This document shows, piece after piece, positions 36,461 through 56,915 of a DNA stretch of 64,000 bases. Location: the NCBI GenBank assembly GCA_032158295.1, contig CM063262.1:8527394-8591393 (forward strand), read 5' to 3'. How positions within the stretch are numbered: position 1 is the stretch's first letter; every line of letters starts with the position of its first letter. Source of the stretch: Pycnopodia helianthoides (taxonomy: Eukaryota; Echinodermata; Asteroidea; Forcipulatida; Asteriidae). The translations under genes were made by a program, and so were the position numbers. The notes beneath the pieces were generated by a model. The model ran no database searches, was not told where the DNA came from, and worked only from the letters and a program-made list of their open reading frames with translations.

Positions 36461-36812
36461 ACATACCTTTGACATATTGGACATGGTCGGTGTTTGTGAA
36501 ACCATCAGGGCTCACACCGAAACGGAAGTCAAGAGGGAGTCTTGCCTCTCTACTAATGAGCAAGTAGGGCGAGAAACCAGTGCTGTCATGTTTAGTACAA
36601 TATTATAAGCATGTACTAGAGCACTGATGTAGCAACTCCAAGTCTTCTTCTTCTCTCCTTCAAGGGTACCTTGTTCAATACTGTTCGATTGAACATCTTT
36701 GGTTGTGGGTCCCCTTGAGGATGATATAGAGTGGTTCTAGTTTTCTTGATGCCCAGCAGGTTGGTCAATTCCTTCACAACTTTGCTTTCAAAGTCACGCC
36801 CTTGGTCGGATT
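36460..36812 (-). pseudogene. Gypsy-type integrase fragment
   Basis: The minus strand encodes 'DQGRDFESKVVKELTNLLGI', 'TTLYHPQGDPQP' and, in a later frame, 'REARLPLDFRFGVSPDG'. These are the end of the catalytic core and the following segment of a Ty3/Gypsy (Metaviridae-like) integrase. The family glutamate after 'GDPQP' reads as lysine, and the frame is broken between segments. The downstream side runs straight into the minisatellite of the large foldback at about 36,455. No LTRs, protease or RT were found in the window. Confidence 0.8.
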
Positions 36813-36814
36813 TC

Positions 36815-37100
36815 GGGTGAGATTATGGTGTCGGTGGTGCCTGTATCCATTACAAACGAGACCGGGGTTGACCGCACCTCCCCCGTTAAAAAGAGTCCCT
36901 GCTCCGGTGAAAGTAACGGTGCGAATAATGTCGCACGGCCTCAGTGAATGGAATCCCGTTCTCATTATTTTGTGCAGCCTCCTTGGTGTTGCTCTTAGGG
37001 GCTTTACGCATGCGGAGGCCGTTAGGCCGACAGCCTTGTAGGGTCTGTAACTTCCGGGTTTAATGTTTGTTTTCTCTTTTCACATGCTGGTATGCAGATC
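36815..37100. other. GC-rich interval without recognised gene
   Basis: No coding homology or repeat could be assigned between the integrase fragment and the left end of the ISL2EU element. Confidence 0.35.
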
Positions 37101-37955
37101 ATGAATATTTAAAGAGCGGTTACAGGATGCTCTCAACATTTTTACTATCACCTTTTTATGGCCGAATAAACATCGTAGATACCGTTTAATAACCATTTTA
37201 AACTTAAAATTTGCATTTAGTAATAAAGAATTCAAGTAAAAAATGCACCTCTCCGCGCGGCTTTTTCAGCCGAGAGTCAAAAACTACTTATCTATGATAA
37301 TGATATGCATATGACCCCTTGACGTCACCGGCGGCTAAAAACTCACGGAATAGCATTATAAACACACACATAAATGTCTCTTTGCTTGGAAAACAAAACA
37401 AAATCAAGAAGAAACCAAACTTACATCATACAGTTAAATACTCTTTCTGTACATCCAGAGTATCCTAAATTGTGTCATTGTAAAATGAAGCCTACACGTT
37501 GGGTATTTTTTCGCTATAAACGAAGCTAAAATTTCCAATGAAAGCCCCGCAGACCATGAGCGTGCGGACCAGTGCTGCACATGTATACGGTTTGAACGTG
37601 TGCACCAGCGATGATTATAGACCTTTCTTTTGAGACGTCACGAGTCACGTGATAAAGCAAATCCGCCATCTTGGTTGGCAAACTCAGATGTAAACAAATC
37701 GCCCACCCGCGTAATTCAATATCACAGTGTCGTCTGTTTCAAACCGAAAAACATAATGGTTGTTAGTTGTTGCAGCTGCATGAACAGACACAGAAAAGAA
37801 TTAGAGACCAAGTTTTTCCGTTTTCCGGATGTAAATGTACATTCTGTTCAAAGTCGGGCCTGGATCCGTGCCGTAGATCTACACCGCCGGGACCGGGACC
37901 AGTTACAACATGATCAAGCTGAGCCATGGCAGCCTTCAGAACATGATCGGATCTG

Positions 37956-38204
37956 GGCCCAATTTCATGGCTCTGCTTACCGTAAGCAAAGAATCGGCGC
38001 TTGCGGAAGCAGGGAATTCCGCGCTTACGTCAAGCGTATTTCACGGGTTAGCGGGGATTTTTGGCTTGTGCGCGTGCGTACTCCACGTTACTAGGCATTC
38101 TACGCTTACACAGCTAGCGCAGAAATTCGGCGCTTGAACAGTAAGCGGAGAATGGTCACCGCAAGCGCAGAATTCGGCGGTAAGCAGAGCCATGAAACTG
38201 GGCC
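37956..38204. mobile_element. 249-bp MITE inserted in the THAP exon
   Basis: Inverted ends 'GGCCCAATTTCATGGCTCTG' and 'CAGAGCCATGAAACTGGGCC' continue inward with 'CTTACCG' / 'CGGTAAG' and several 'GCGCTTGCGG' modules. CTG (37,953-37,955 and 38,205-38,207) is a 3-bp target duplication. Removing one copy rejoins the THAP codons 'CGG ATC TGT AGT'. Confidence 0.9.
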
Positions 38205-39439
38205 CTGTAGTGTTCACTTTGTCTCCGGTTAGTATGGACTTTTCGTATAATTGTTATTGTTTGAATGTGTTAAACCCAATGGGACTACAGTCACGACTGT
38301 CAGTGTCAGTGCTGACACAGTATCAACCAATTCGCAGTCATTAATCATGTATGGTAATTGTTGGTATTCGTTGCTTTTAGTTTTATTAAGGTAGACCCTA
38401 AATCCTAATGAAGTACGTGTACCACTACCAGCATGTTAGTATGTGTACAAATGTAGTATGAGAAGTTGTACCATAATTCCTTCCTCCATGGTTGTACTAA
38501 TAATAATACAGTTCAGTTGGCACAACTTGAAGGTACAATGAGTGAAGTGGTTCATGAATGGTGAACAATGTTTTAATACTAGTAATAAGAGACTGAGACG
38601 TGACAAAATGGTTCATTCAAAGAGTATTTTGCTTGCTCAAGTCAATGTGTGTTTAAGTGTTTGCGCTGTTTGTTAATTTGAGATATTTTTTGTTTCACAA
38701 TTTTAGTTAAGATCACAAAAGCACACGAAAAATACAAGTTTCAGTTCTTAATATTTATTCAATGTATATTCCTAGATAAGAGCTCTTCATGCCGAAACAT
38801 TTATATTTTTCTAAATAGTGAAGCGGCCTATTTTACAGATTTTTTCCCCAGAAGTTAATTGCACTCGTTTATGAGCAATGATGCATATGTTGACTGAAGA
38901 ATATGCACAGGAATAGGCAATTTTATTACTTTTTTTACTACTCAAATTTTGTATGAATGTAGCTTTTTTTCCTCTGTTTCATATCTACAGGAAATTACTC
39001 CAGAGATGAAAAACATGTTGACTTTACTCCATCAGTGTTCATCAGCACCACACCTTCTCAAAAAAGTAAAGGGGTCCAGGATCTGAATCGCTACGAAAGA
39101 TGGAAAAAACGCTCAGATCTAAAGAGAAGGCTTGAGAAATGTCAACAAGATGTACAACTTCAGCCATCCAACAACTCATCATTGACCCTGCCGTTGGAAC
39201 TTGACCCTGTGAATAAGTATGCTTATTTTTTCATGACATTCAGCATTTAAAATAATGGCGATCCATGGCAACAACAGCGTAATAATTGGTTTACTATTAT
39301 TGCAAGGTCCATATCACACCCTGTGTATTGCGTTGTTCTAACTCCGTGCATTGCCCTATTTTAAGCTGTGCTTCAAGTTTACTTGAAGATAAATTCATTA
39401 TAACGCGTGTGCTTAAATGATAACTAATCAATCTTACAT

Positions 39440-39725
39440 AAATTTTGGGTGAACAAAGAAAAAATTTCCAGAGCAGGATTCGATCCCAAGCTGACGTGCT
39501 GGTGCTCTACCAAGTAAGCTAGCCATATATTGGTGGTCTCCTTTTTTGTCAATGTTTTTGTTTGGGGGAGGGGTGAGGGTCTGTATGCTGCCCTCTAGCA
39601 AGAGAAGAGTCAGTATGGGGGTATTGACAAAAAATATAGCTCAGTTGGTAGAGAACTGGCACATCAACCCAGAGATCGCAGGTTCAATCCAAGCTCTTCA
39701 ATTTTTCCTTTGTTTTATTAAAATA
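39440..39725. repeat. Inverted pair of tRNA-like sequences in transposase intron 2
   Basis: The right arm (+) reads 'TAGCTCAGTTGGTAGAGAAC' then 'AGGTTCAATCC' (A and B box-like). The left arm, read on minus, has 'TAGCTTACTTGGTAGAGCAC' then 'GGGATCGAATCC'. Both are followed by similar A/T-rich tails, and about 90 bp separates them. Neither folds into a clean tRNA by eye: anticodon arms are poor and no discriminator/CCA context is evident. They are probably two SINE heads or one foldback with tRNA-derived arms. Confidence 0.65.
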
Positions 39726-40800
39726 ATCTTGTTTAAACTTTCTGTTCAGCAGCTTGCCTTTGCCACCTACCCCAAAGAAGCTGAAAGAAGATTTTGCACA
39801 AGAAAAGACAAGAGAATCATCAAGCCAGACTGTGGCATACTGTGACCCACACAAAATGTACCGTGATGAGATAGCAAGTCTCAAGTCTGATATTTGCTCT
39901 CTACACAGGCAAGTTGACAAGCTGGAATGGTCCAACAATAAAATTAAGTCAAATTCAAAATGCAAATTTTATACTGGTCTTCCGACATATTAAGTGTTTT
40001 TGTGGTTGTTTCAGCAGCTTGTCAAGGGTGTATCTCCTTCATATTGTAGGTGCCTTAATTTAAAAGATCAGTTGTTGCTAGTCCTAATGAAGCTTAGGCT
40101 CGATTTAGCTTTTGAGGATATTGCAGACCGGTTTCAAATTTCGAGATCAAGTGCATCAAACATATTTCATTTATGGATTCAGCACATGGCAGTTCAGCTA
40201 AAGCCACTGATAAACTGGCCAGACAGACACACTCTAAGACGAACACTTCCCAAAGCTTTCAAGAAGTCAAAGAAATATCGAAAAACAACAGTCATTACTG
40301 ACTGCTTTGAGATATTTATGCAACGGCCTTCAGACCTCAAACTAAGAGCACACACTTACAGTCACTATAAGCACCACAATACTATAAAAGTTTTAATTGG
40401 CATTTCACCTACTGGTGCAGTTATGTTTTTGTCTAAATGTTTTGGAGGTAGAGTTTCTGATAAAACATTGACTCAGAAAAGTGGGTTTTATGAGAAACTG
40501 TTGCCAGGTGACCTCATCTTAGCTGACAGGGGGTTCATCATTGCTGAGGAACTTGCATTACACAATGCCATCCTTGCCATTCCTGCATTCACAAAAGGAA
40601 AAAATCAACTATCCGGACAGGAAGTCGCAGGTTCACGTTGTCTTTCAAATGTCCGCATACATGTAGAAAGAGCAATTGGACGTATAAAGGAATTTCATAT
40701 ACTGCAGCATGTTGTACCCATAACAATGGTCAAAACTATTGATGAAATAATTACAGTGTGTGCTGCATTGACCAACCTACTTCCAGCTCTGGTTAAATAG

Positions 40801-42129
40801 TTTGTTTGCCTCATTTACTCTAGTCTTAGGAGTTTTTAAACAAACAAATACACTGGCTTATCCTTGACAATTCTGAAAGTTTTGTGACCTCAATACACTG
40901 TTACTTGGTTTCTTTAAGAAAGTATGTCATGTAGAATGACAAGTGTCAAAATTAAGGGGATAATCCTGGACCATTCAATTAACAAAACAAACTAAAATTA
41001 ACTTTACATACTGTTTAATTGTTGTTCCATTTCTATGTGTACAACTTAAATTGTAAAATTTTTACATTTATATTCAGTTAGTTAAAATATTACTTCAATA
41101 AATAGTATTGATATAAATCAAATGAAATATATGTATATATCTGAAATGTTTTTAAAAATATATTAATATTATTTACACTGGCCACACAACTGGAAATAAA
41201 ACTAAGTTTACATTTCAATAGGCTTTGCAAGTCTTGCACATATTCACTGAAAGTATTCACTGAAATAAAATATTACCTTCATATACAGTATTGATATTGA
41301 CCAGGCAAGTCTTGCACGTGAATTCACTGAACTAAAATATTATCTTCATATAAAGTCTTGCACGTATTCGAACATGGGGAACCCTTAAAGTGCGCAAGTT
41401 TGTTTCCAAAGTGGTCCCAAAAATGTTTGAATATGTACAAGACTTGCACGGTCTGTTTAATAAGATAAAACATCTGAAGCACCTCTAACTTAATTATTTA
41501 TGTTATTTATCTGCCACTTTATACATAAAATTATAGTGTCTTGTCTTTCCACAATACTGGACACAGAGGTGAGGCATGAGAGACCATGGAGTAGTAATAA
41601 TAAGGGAATAAAGAGTAGGCGGCGAGGTCTTAACCGGCCGTTTAAAACCGGGAGGATCGTTGCCGTGTGATAAAGGACCGAGCCACAACACTGCAACGTT
41701 TCAGACAGCCGGTTAAGACCGAGTCCTTTCTCTTTTATTTCCTGAGAATTTTGCTTAGCAAACAGCAATGTGTCACAACTGTATGTTACCATTTTTTCTT
41801 TAACATGTTTTTTACTTTGCAATTTTCTTATTACCCAGAGGAATGTCTCAGTGTTGAAAAGTCAAGGTGTGATGTTAATACATGAAACAATACTTAATTA
41901 ATTTTTGCAATGTAACATGTGTTCATTGAAAATATTTTTATTGGTAGACTCTGTAATGTTTTAATCAAGATGTTACAACTGTTGGAGTGAATTGCATTAA
42001 GCTGCTCTGGGAAGGACAATACAATTACATTATTTATTGTTTATTTATTCTTGACATAGAGAACTATCATTAATATAACTATGTATACTATTTTAAAATA
42101 CAATAAATTATTCAAAAATATAATCACAA
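40801..42129. other. Intergenic region between the two ISL2EU genes
   Basis: AT-rich, with two foldbacks: 41,355-41,450 ('CTTGCACGTATTCGAACAT' / 'ATGTTTGAATATGTACAAGA') and 41,622-41,725 ('GAGGTCTTAACCGGC' / 'GCCGGTTAAGACCGAG'). It probably contains both 3' untranslated regions. No further gene. Confidence 0.6.
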
Positions 42130-44634
42130 CTACAACTCAGGCTTTCTTGATTCTCTTTGAATTGCAGGCTGGAGATATTGCTCAAAAAATAGTGCACTGC
42201 TTTCCTTGATTAATTTCCACTGGTCTTTATTGTGATAAACCTTCTGCAAAAACATTCCTTTGGGTGTCCAAACAACAAATAACCCAGATGACACTTTTTT
42301 CAATTTGTGTAAAATACCAATTTGACACAGCACTTGGTAAAAGTAGTCGTGTCTTTCTTTCAGAGAAATTGTATAATTTTGTTCATTCCCTGTCACATTC
42401 AAACAGTCAATGGCTTTGGCTCCAGGAAAACTTTGTGGATCTTGGTTATGTGCATTTTTCTTGTTGTTTGGACATTTGACCTCCACACATTGCATCCCGC
42501 AGCAAGTACAATTGACTATGGCATCAGGAGATGCTCCAAGAAATGGTGACTCAGGGTCTATGTAGAGCCCAACATTCCACATTTCAAGATTCAGATGGCC
42601 CTCCAACTCTAAATGCCTTTTCAAAGAAGCCAAAGCCACTGACTCGTGATCAATCCCCCATTTCATGGCTCTAGTTGGAAAGAATGAATTAAGCCCAAGC
42701 ATTTTGGAGCAGAGAGAAGAAACGTCCCTCTTTGATGATCCATCCATGAATTTTACAACAGATCCCAAAACTGATGCAGTAATACGACCAAAACGATAGA
42801 GGTGCCACAAATTTGATTTTCTTTGGTCAGATGTGACTGAGGCAATTAAGTGTGCTTGCTCTTCAGTTATTGACTGATCAACAGGAATGTCATTTCCTTT
42901 AAGGTGACAAAATGGTGTTGGCAGTTTTGGCTCCCACTCTATTTTTACGTTGTTTTCATTTTCTGAGGCAGTATCAGTATCCTCATCTTCTTTTGGGACA
43001 AGAGAAAATATGCATGAATTAGGATTTACTCTTTTCAATGCATCTAAATCAAGATTTTGTAAGGTTGACTCTGATGTAGTCTCAAGTGGAGGTGCTGACC
43101 TCTTTTTGGGGTTGTCGTACTTAGGCTTAACAAAGTGGAGATCTTTGAGTGGACATGAGTCTAATTCCTTCCCTTTTAGGCAGTCTTTGTTCCAAAGACA
43201 TGCTTTTTCAGTGCATGCTTGTGAAGTATAGCCAAGCCGATTAGCTGCTTCCAGCTTGAACATGACTGCTGCAACATGGCTGCATGCCTCTCCAAGTCTG
43301 AAAAAAAAATTACAATGTAAATTGGTAATGCAATCTCATATAACCCCTCCCCCATCCAAAAATGATAAGTTATCTTTCTTTTACTGACAAATGCAGGGGG
43401 GTTGATCCCCCCCCATCACTGTGCCATTGACATTGAGCGGAGTAAAAGTTTCAATCATCCTAATTTTTTTTTCTGCTCTTGAAATTCTGTATCAGAATTT
43501 TACTTCTTTTTAATTTTTTTTTTATATGAGATATTGCCCGACTCGCAAGGCCGTACAGCCATTCCAAGGTGAGGGCTACACTTAACTGATTTGGGCTGTT
43601 GACCCAAATCAACTGTCACCGGGGGCACGTTGCCACCTACTCTTGGGGCTGAAACAGGGTTACCCCCTACACAGTCCGTGAGGATGTAGGCATATGGCTG
43701 GTAGAGCAGAATGCACTAACTTCCCAACTTTTTACAAAGCACAACTATGGTCAAGTGCCTTGCTTAAGGGCACAAGCTCAAGGGCAAAAGTGTCATGACT
43801 GGGATTCAAACCCATCAGACTCTGCTGCTGACAACACCAGAGCTTGGGTCCGGTAAACTAGACCGCTCGGCCACTACATGCCACCGAATGAATTATTAAA
43901 ATGATGACTGAAACATGAAAACATAAAAAGACATTTTTCCGAATTTGTTATTGGATTAGAATGGATTATGTAGAGGGCCTACTCTTTCAAAAGTAAATGT
44001 TGCATCATCAATTTATCTTTGTTTTAAGCAATCTGCAAACTACAAAGTTATCATAACTGTAAGAAATGTTGGTTATGAAAAATTTAACATTTACTTAGTC
44101 TTACCCTGCCATGCACATGCAGAGAGCAGCAACTACCGATCCAGTGGATTTGTTGATCATTATCCAGGCACTCACAGGGGTCTTTGTTAGGCTTTGTGAA
44201 TGGGTGATTCTGCTTCGAAGTACACACACAGGGCTAACGTCACTAACTGAGGAGTACAGAATTGCCTGGACAAATCCTTTCACAAAGTAGCTGTAGGACT
44301 CCAGCGACTTGAATGACTTCATTGTGTCCTTTGTATAAGGACCTGGTGAATTAATGAGGTAGTTATACATGTCGCCGTACTCGAAGCTTGCAGGCCACAA
44401 CGTTGGGTTGTTTGTGTATTTCAACCCCCCACCGAAAGGATCCGGTATTTGTAAAGTTCCGTTCAGGAATTGAACCATTAACTTGTAATTATACCTTTCT
44501 CTCGGTAACTTATCTAGTTGTTGGACGTAAGATGATGAAAGATCCCTTGAAGTTGGGAAATATGAGTGCTCTTCGTCAATTTGGCCGACAACCGAAACCG
44601 TCGGCTGTCGCCTAGAATAACAGTGGTCGTCCAT
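42130..44634 (-). CDS. SWIM zinc-finger / YqaJ-type nuclease of ISL2EU element
   Basis: Two exons, 44,634-44,105 and 43,297-42,130 (minus), joined by GT/AG borders, give 1,698 nt: 565 residues plus stop with no interruption. The SWIM zinc finger is split by the intron ('CMCMAG' in exon 1, 'LGEACSHVAAVMF' in exon 2; CxC...CxH). The C-terminal half is a YqaJ/lambda-exonuclease-like domain of the PD-(D/E)xK fold. Its visible features are 'FGRITASVLGSVVK', 'GIDHESVALASL', 'LGASPDAIV' (metal-binding D), 'CVEVKCP' (ExK) and 'YFYQVLCQIGIL'. Such proteins accompany ISL2EU transposases and probably process DNA ends during transposition; that role is inferred. The gene faces the transposase and ends about 1.3 kb from it. 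Its open frame contrasts with the damaged partner. Confidence 0.9.
43538..43885 (-). repeat. tRNA-derived SINE in the YqaJ gene intron
   Basis: On minus: A box 'GTGGCCGAGCGGTCTAG' (complement of 43,858-43,875), B box 'GGGTTTGAATCCC' (complement of about 43,800-43,812), then 'TGCCCTTAAGCAAGGCACTT'. The body is shared with the SINE at 6.5 kb ('AAGCAAGACACTTAACC'). The long variable region between the boxes suggests descent from a class II tRNA (Ser/Leu). The 3' part differs from the 6.5-kb copy. Confidence 0.8.
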
Positions 44635-45359
44635 TTTTGTACGAATGCAGCAGACGACAATTTTGCCAACCAGAGAATGCGCATGCGTCAGTTTCCGGTC
44701 AATGTTTATCAACAATGGAAAGGTCTATTGCAATGTCATGGGATCGGGAATAACCGTATTCCCGAGCATGCGCAGAAACGTCAAGAAATAAAGCGTTGTG
44801 TAGGGGCCTCCCCGTGATAATGCGGTCTGCGTTGCATGCTTCGCGGCACTTGTCGAGTGAATTCTTGCCGTGTGTGTGTGTGTTATGTTAGGGTTGAATG
44901 CTTTACGTATAGAACGATACACTAAAAATCAAGCCGAGCTGCGGAATCGCCTCTCCTCTCAAAGAACGAAAATCCCCAAATCATTAATCCGTATTAAATT
45001 GGCTTGCTGATCAATGCCTGTTGGATCGTCCTTTAAAGAGTCACATTTACGGCCGTATTGATTGCAAATGGTGAAGTTTGGCGTTGTATTTGCGTTAGCT
45101 CAGTACATTCATGTAGGCATGTCCAAACTAACTAGCCGCCGGTGACGTCATGAGTCCTTCGTCGCGGGTTTGTTTGACCTCGCGTTTTCAGATTTTGGGC
45201 TAGGAGTGTTTCGAGGAAAACACATTTTTACCCTGTTTTAGCGTGAGGTAAGGGACTCATAATAATTTTTTATATTTCTTGTGGACTCCATCTATTGGAA
45301 AAATGTAAATGCTAAATATTTCCAGAGCATCCTGTAACCGCTCTTTAAATATTTCATCG

Positions 45360-46240
45360 GACCTATTGCAGACAACGCAGTATGGGAAATAAACGAATGA
45401 TATAAGTAGCATAAATAGATACGCCCTTGCATGAACATATTCCTGTAGCCTTAAATTAAATACTGCAGCCGACAAATTGGGTCTGGATGACTTTCGGCCT
45501 CAGCATTTTGTGTGCATTTGGGAATACTTTGGTAATATCTAAATCTAAAATTTTGCATATTCTCCTCAAAATGTCTGCTCTGGAGTTAGACGATGTGGGC
45601 AGGAATGACAATGAGGTTGAAAGAAGCAAATTGTTGCATATTGTACACCATTTTCCATCAGGAAGCACTTTTCCGAAGATATTTTTGTAACACCTCCATT
45701 TTGCAACAACAGTGATTGAATCATTGTTGGTGGATATATACAAAACATAGAATTCAATAAGCTATCGTTGTTGGTTGTTTTTATCTTGGAGGTACAGTTT
45801 ATTGCACTTGCTCCATGTTTTTTTTATATTGCGGGCCGCCGGCGCCGGTGCCGGCCCAAAAGCTGCCTTTAAGCCCAAATTTTATAGATTGCTTAAGCGC
45901 CAAAGCTAAGTAAACTAAAAATAGGTTACTAGAATAAGATTATCAGCTAAAACCCTATTTCACATGTATCATGTGTGACTGCATCCTGTAAATTGTTGTA
46001 TTCCTTTCTCTATGATTAAACAAAACACTGGATGATCACATCAATCAGCTAACCCACGGCGCGCCAGTGCAGTATAGCCGGAACCGCAGCTGGATCTTGC
46101 ATGCATATGCATAAGAATTAGTAAGCATGACTTCCGCCACTGGCCAATGGGGTCTTGTTTTTCGCGCGCATTATAGTAATGACCTCATGGCTTCAACACA
46201 AAATATACCTTTTTACTAGAAACCTGTAGCAAGGTCAAAT
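45360..46240 (-). other. Interval with one short unrecognised ORF (45,743-45,456)
   Basis: The minus-strand 95-codon frame contains 'DGKWCTIC' and a helical-looking stretch 'ADILRRICKILDLDITKVF' with a CxxC pair. It begins about 100 bp outside the right end of the ISL2EU element. I cannot assign a family; it may be part of a zinc-binding domain or chance. The rest (45,750-46,240) shows no feature apart from a GC-rich tract 'GGGCCGCCGGCGCCGGTGCC'. Confidence 0.25.
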
Positions 46241-46241
46241 A

Positions 46242-46425
46242 GGAGCAAGTTCGGGTGGGCGACTAGAGTGACTAGACTAACCAGAAACAGTGTGTCAGTG
46301 TGTGACGTAGGTCACGAATTTATAAGCTCGACCATGCTCCAGTGCATGGTCGAGCTAGTCAATCTCCCTGTGCTTTATGGTTTCTAGTAAGTCTAGTCAC
46401 TCCAGTCGCCCACCCGAACTTGCTC
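46242..46425. mobile_element. MITE, 'GAGCAAGTTCGGGTGGGCGA' family, copy 2
   Basis: Ends 'GGAGCAAGTTCGGGTGGGCG' and 'CGCCCACCCGAACTTGCTC' are inverted and flanked by TA. It shares internal 'GACCATGCTCCAGTGCATGG' with the copy at 32,901. Confidence 0.88.
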
Positions 46426-46429
46426 TAGG

Positions 46430-47550
46430 GTTTAAACTTAGCATATACTTATAGTTAATAATGAATAGTTCTAAAGATTTGAAATTGTGGAAACAAGAAA
46501 CTTTGATTAAGCCTTATATGAAAACTGATGACGTCATAGGTTATTTTGCCGTCATAGTTCATTTCTTATATCCGGACATAACGTTCTCTATAGTTACATA
46601 GTACCTCAATGCCCTGTAAAATCATGTCAAAACATGAGTGATTTGGAAGATTGAAGTGATGTCCTACAGGTGTAACAAGCTTTTGGGTGTTGACTGTAGA
46701 TCTGTGGCCTCTTGAGTGTAGTTCTTGTTTTACCTAATTGACCACTACAAACTTTGCAAGATATCAGATAGATGAGATTTGTGGTGGTGCAGGTGACATG
46801 ACCCCTTGTCTAATGGGTGGTACCACTGGCATGACTGGTGAAGAAGTCAAATTCTCTGATGTGTTGTCTACAGACGATGCATTTGGAAGTGTTGGAACAC
46901 CTACAAGTTTCCTGTGGCAAAGGGGGATTAACATTATCATTATGGGGGAGGGAGGTGGGGGGGGGGGGGTTGCCCGGACTATCCCTGAGACTGGGTGGGC
47001 GTCTGTAGGCAACTTTGGGTTTTTCCTGTACAGCACGTTGAAGTCAGTCTGATGTGTGAAGAATAATGATGATTTGAATTGGTTACTTTATGGATGGGAG
47101 GAAGTGAGGGGTGGAAAGTGACAAAAAAGGGAACTTTGACCTTGCTTGGAGCTCTGTTGTTGCTGGGTCATTTGGAAAGTATCTTGAACTAGCCTTGACT
47201 TTCTGGATTGCTCAGAATCATGATTTTACATATGAATTACGTCTATTTTTGTGTGGGTCTATCGTTAATATCGTTTTATTTGTGGTCCATTTTTTAAAAT
47301 TACTTGATATATACATCTTGTGCAACAGTATTGTACGTTAAACTTTAGTTTATGGGTTTCAAACTCTTTATACTTTGTTTTTGTCTAGTTTCATGAATAC
47401 TTTTGCTTTTTTTTAAATGTCTGTTTTGCTTTTTGTTTTGTATTTTCTTTGTTGTCTTTTTTGCCCTAATGGCCGTCCATACAAGGCTGTGAGCGCTTAT
47501 AAAGCTGTCCGTTTCTGTTTACAATATAACTTTGGCGCTCAACTTTGTGG
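46430..47550. other. Region upstream of TLCD5
   Basis: No gene is recognised. A poly-G tract lies at 46,957-46,970. The 5' untranslated region and promoter of TLCD5 should lie at the right end; no TATA box or other core element is clear. Confidence 0.35.
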
Positions 47551-47553
47551 AAG

Positions 47554-56873
<9,320 letters not shown>

Positions 56874-56915
56874 AACTACCTGTTGGTGGGTCTTGGTGAA
56901 CTCGACCAGAAATAA

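Larger units (their letters stand above)
37756..40800 (+). pseudogene. THAP-domain DDE transposase of ISL2EU element (disrupted)
   Basis: Exons are 37,756-38,227, 38,991-39,216 and 39,750-40,800. Exon 1 is a C2CH THAP zinc finger used for terminal-repeat DNA binding ('MVVSCCSCMNR', 'FFRFPDV', 'RAWIRAV', then 'CSVHFVSG'). A 249-bp MITE with CTG duplications splits it after 'EHDRI'. Omitting the MITE and one CTG gives a 1,497-nt reading frame (499 codons) with correct phase at both introns. Exon 2 is charged linker; exon 3 has a coiled segment ('EIASLKSDICSLHRQVDKLE'), a helix-turn-helix ('FEDIADRFQISRSSASNIF') and the DDE nuclease: 'TVITDCFE' (D), 'LILADRGF' (D), 'HVERAIGRIKEF' (E). A TAA at 39,991-39,993 interrupts exon 3 just before the HTH part. 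The catalytic triad is otherwise present, so inactivation looks recent. Confidence 0.88.
37101..45357. mobile_element. ISL2EU (IS4EU)-type DNA transposon, complete ends, two genes
   Basis: The terminal inverted repeats are 37,101-37,133 and 45,324-45,357: 'AAAGAGCGGTTACAGGATGC' with 'TCT' inside and 'ATGAATATTT' (left) or 'ATGAAATATTT' (right, read inverted) outside. Subterminal 'GACGTCACCGGCGGCTA' (37,321) and 'TAGCCGCCGGTGACGTC' (45,132) are also inverted. Between them lie a THAP-DDE transposase (+) and a SWIM/YqaJ nuclease (-), facing each other. That gene pair is characteristic of the ISL2EU/IS4EU superfamily. The element holds a 249-bp MITE, an inverted tRNA-like pair, a minus-strand SINE and two small foldbacks. 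The exact target-site duplication is uncertain; AT flanks both ends. Confidence 0.85.

Noticed and set aside
36038..36563. Minus-strand frames with repeating 'FPSRF' / 'SVAFSKF', looking like a repeat protein
   Set aside because: The period equals the 20-21-bp minisatellite in the foldback arm; only the Gypsy integrase tail above 36,460 is genuine.
39636..39700. Possible tRNA gene (A box TAGCTCAGTTGG, B box GGTTCAATCC)
   Set aside because: The anticodon and acceptor arms do not pair well, and an inverted relative lies next to it; better read as SINE/foldback material.
47111..47341. 76-codon hydrophobic frame upstream of TLCD5
   Set aside because: It lacks supporting splice sites or family similarity; an AT-rich region produces hydrophobic chance frames.
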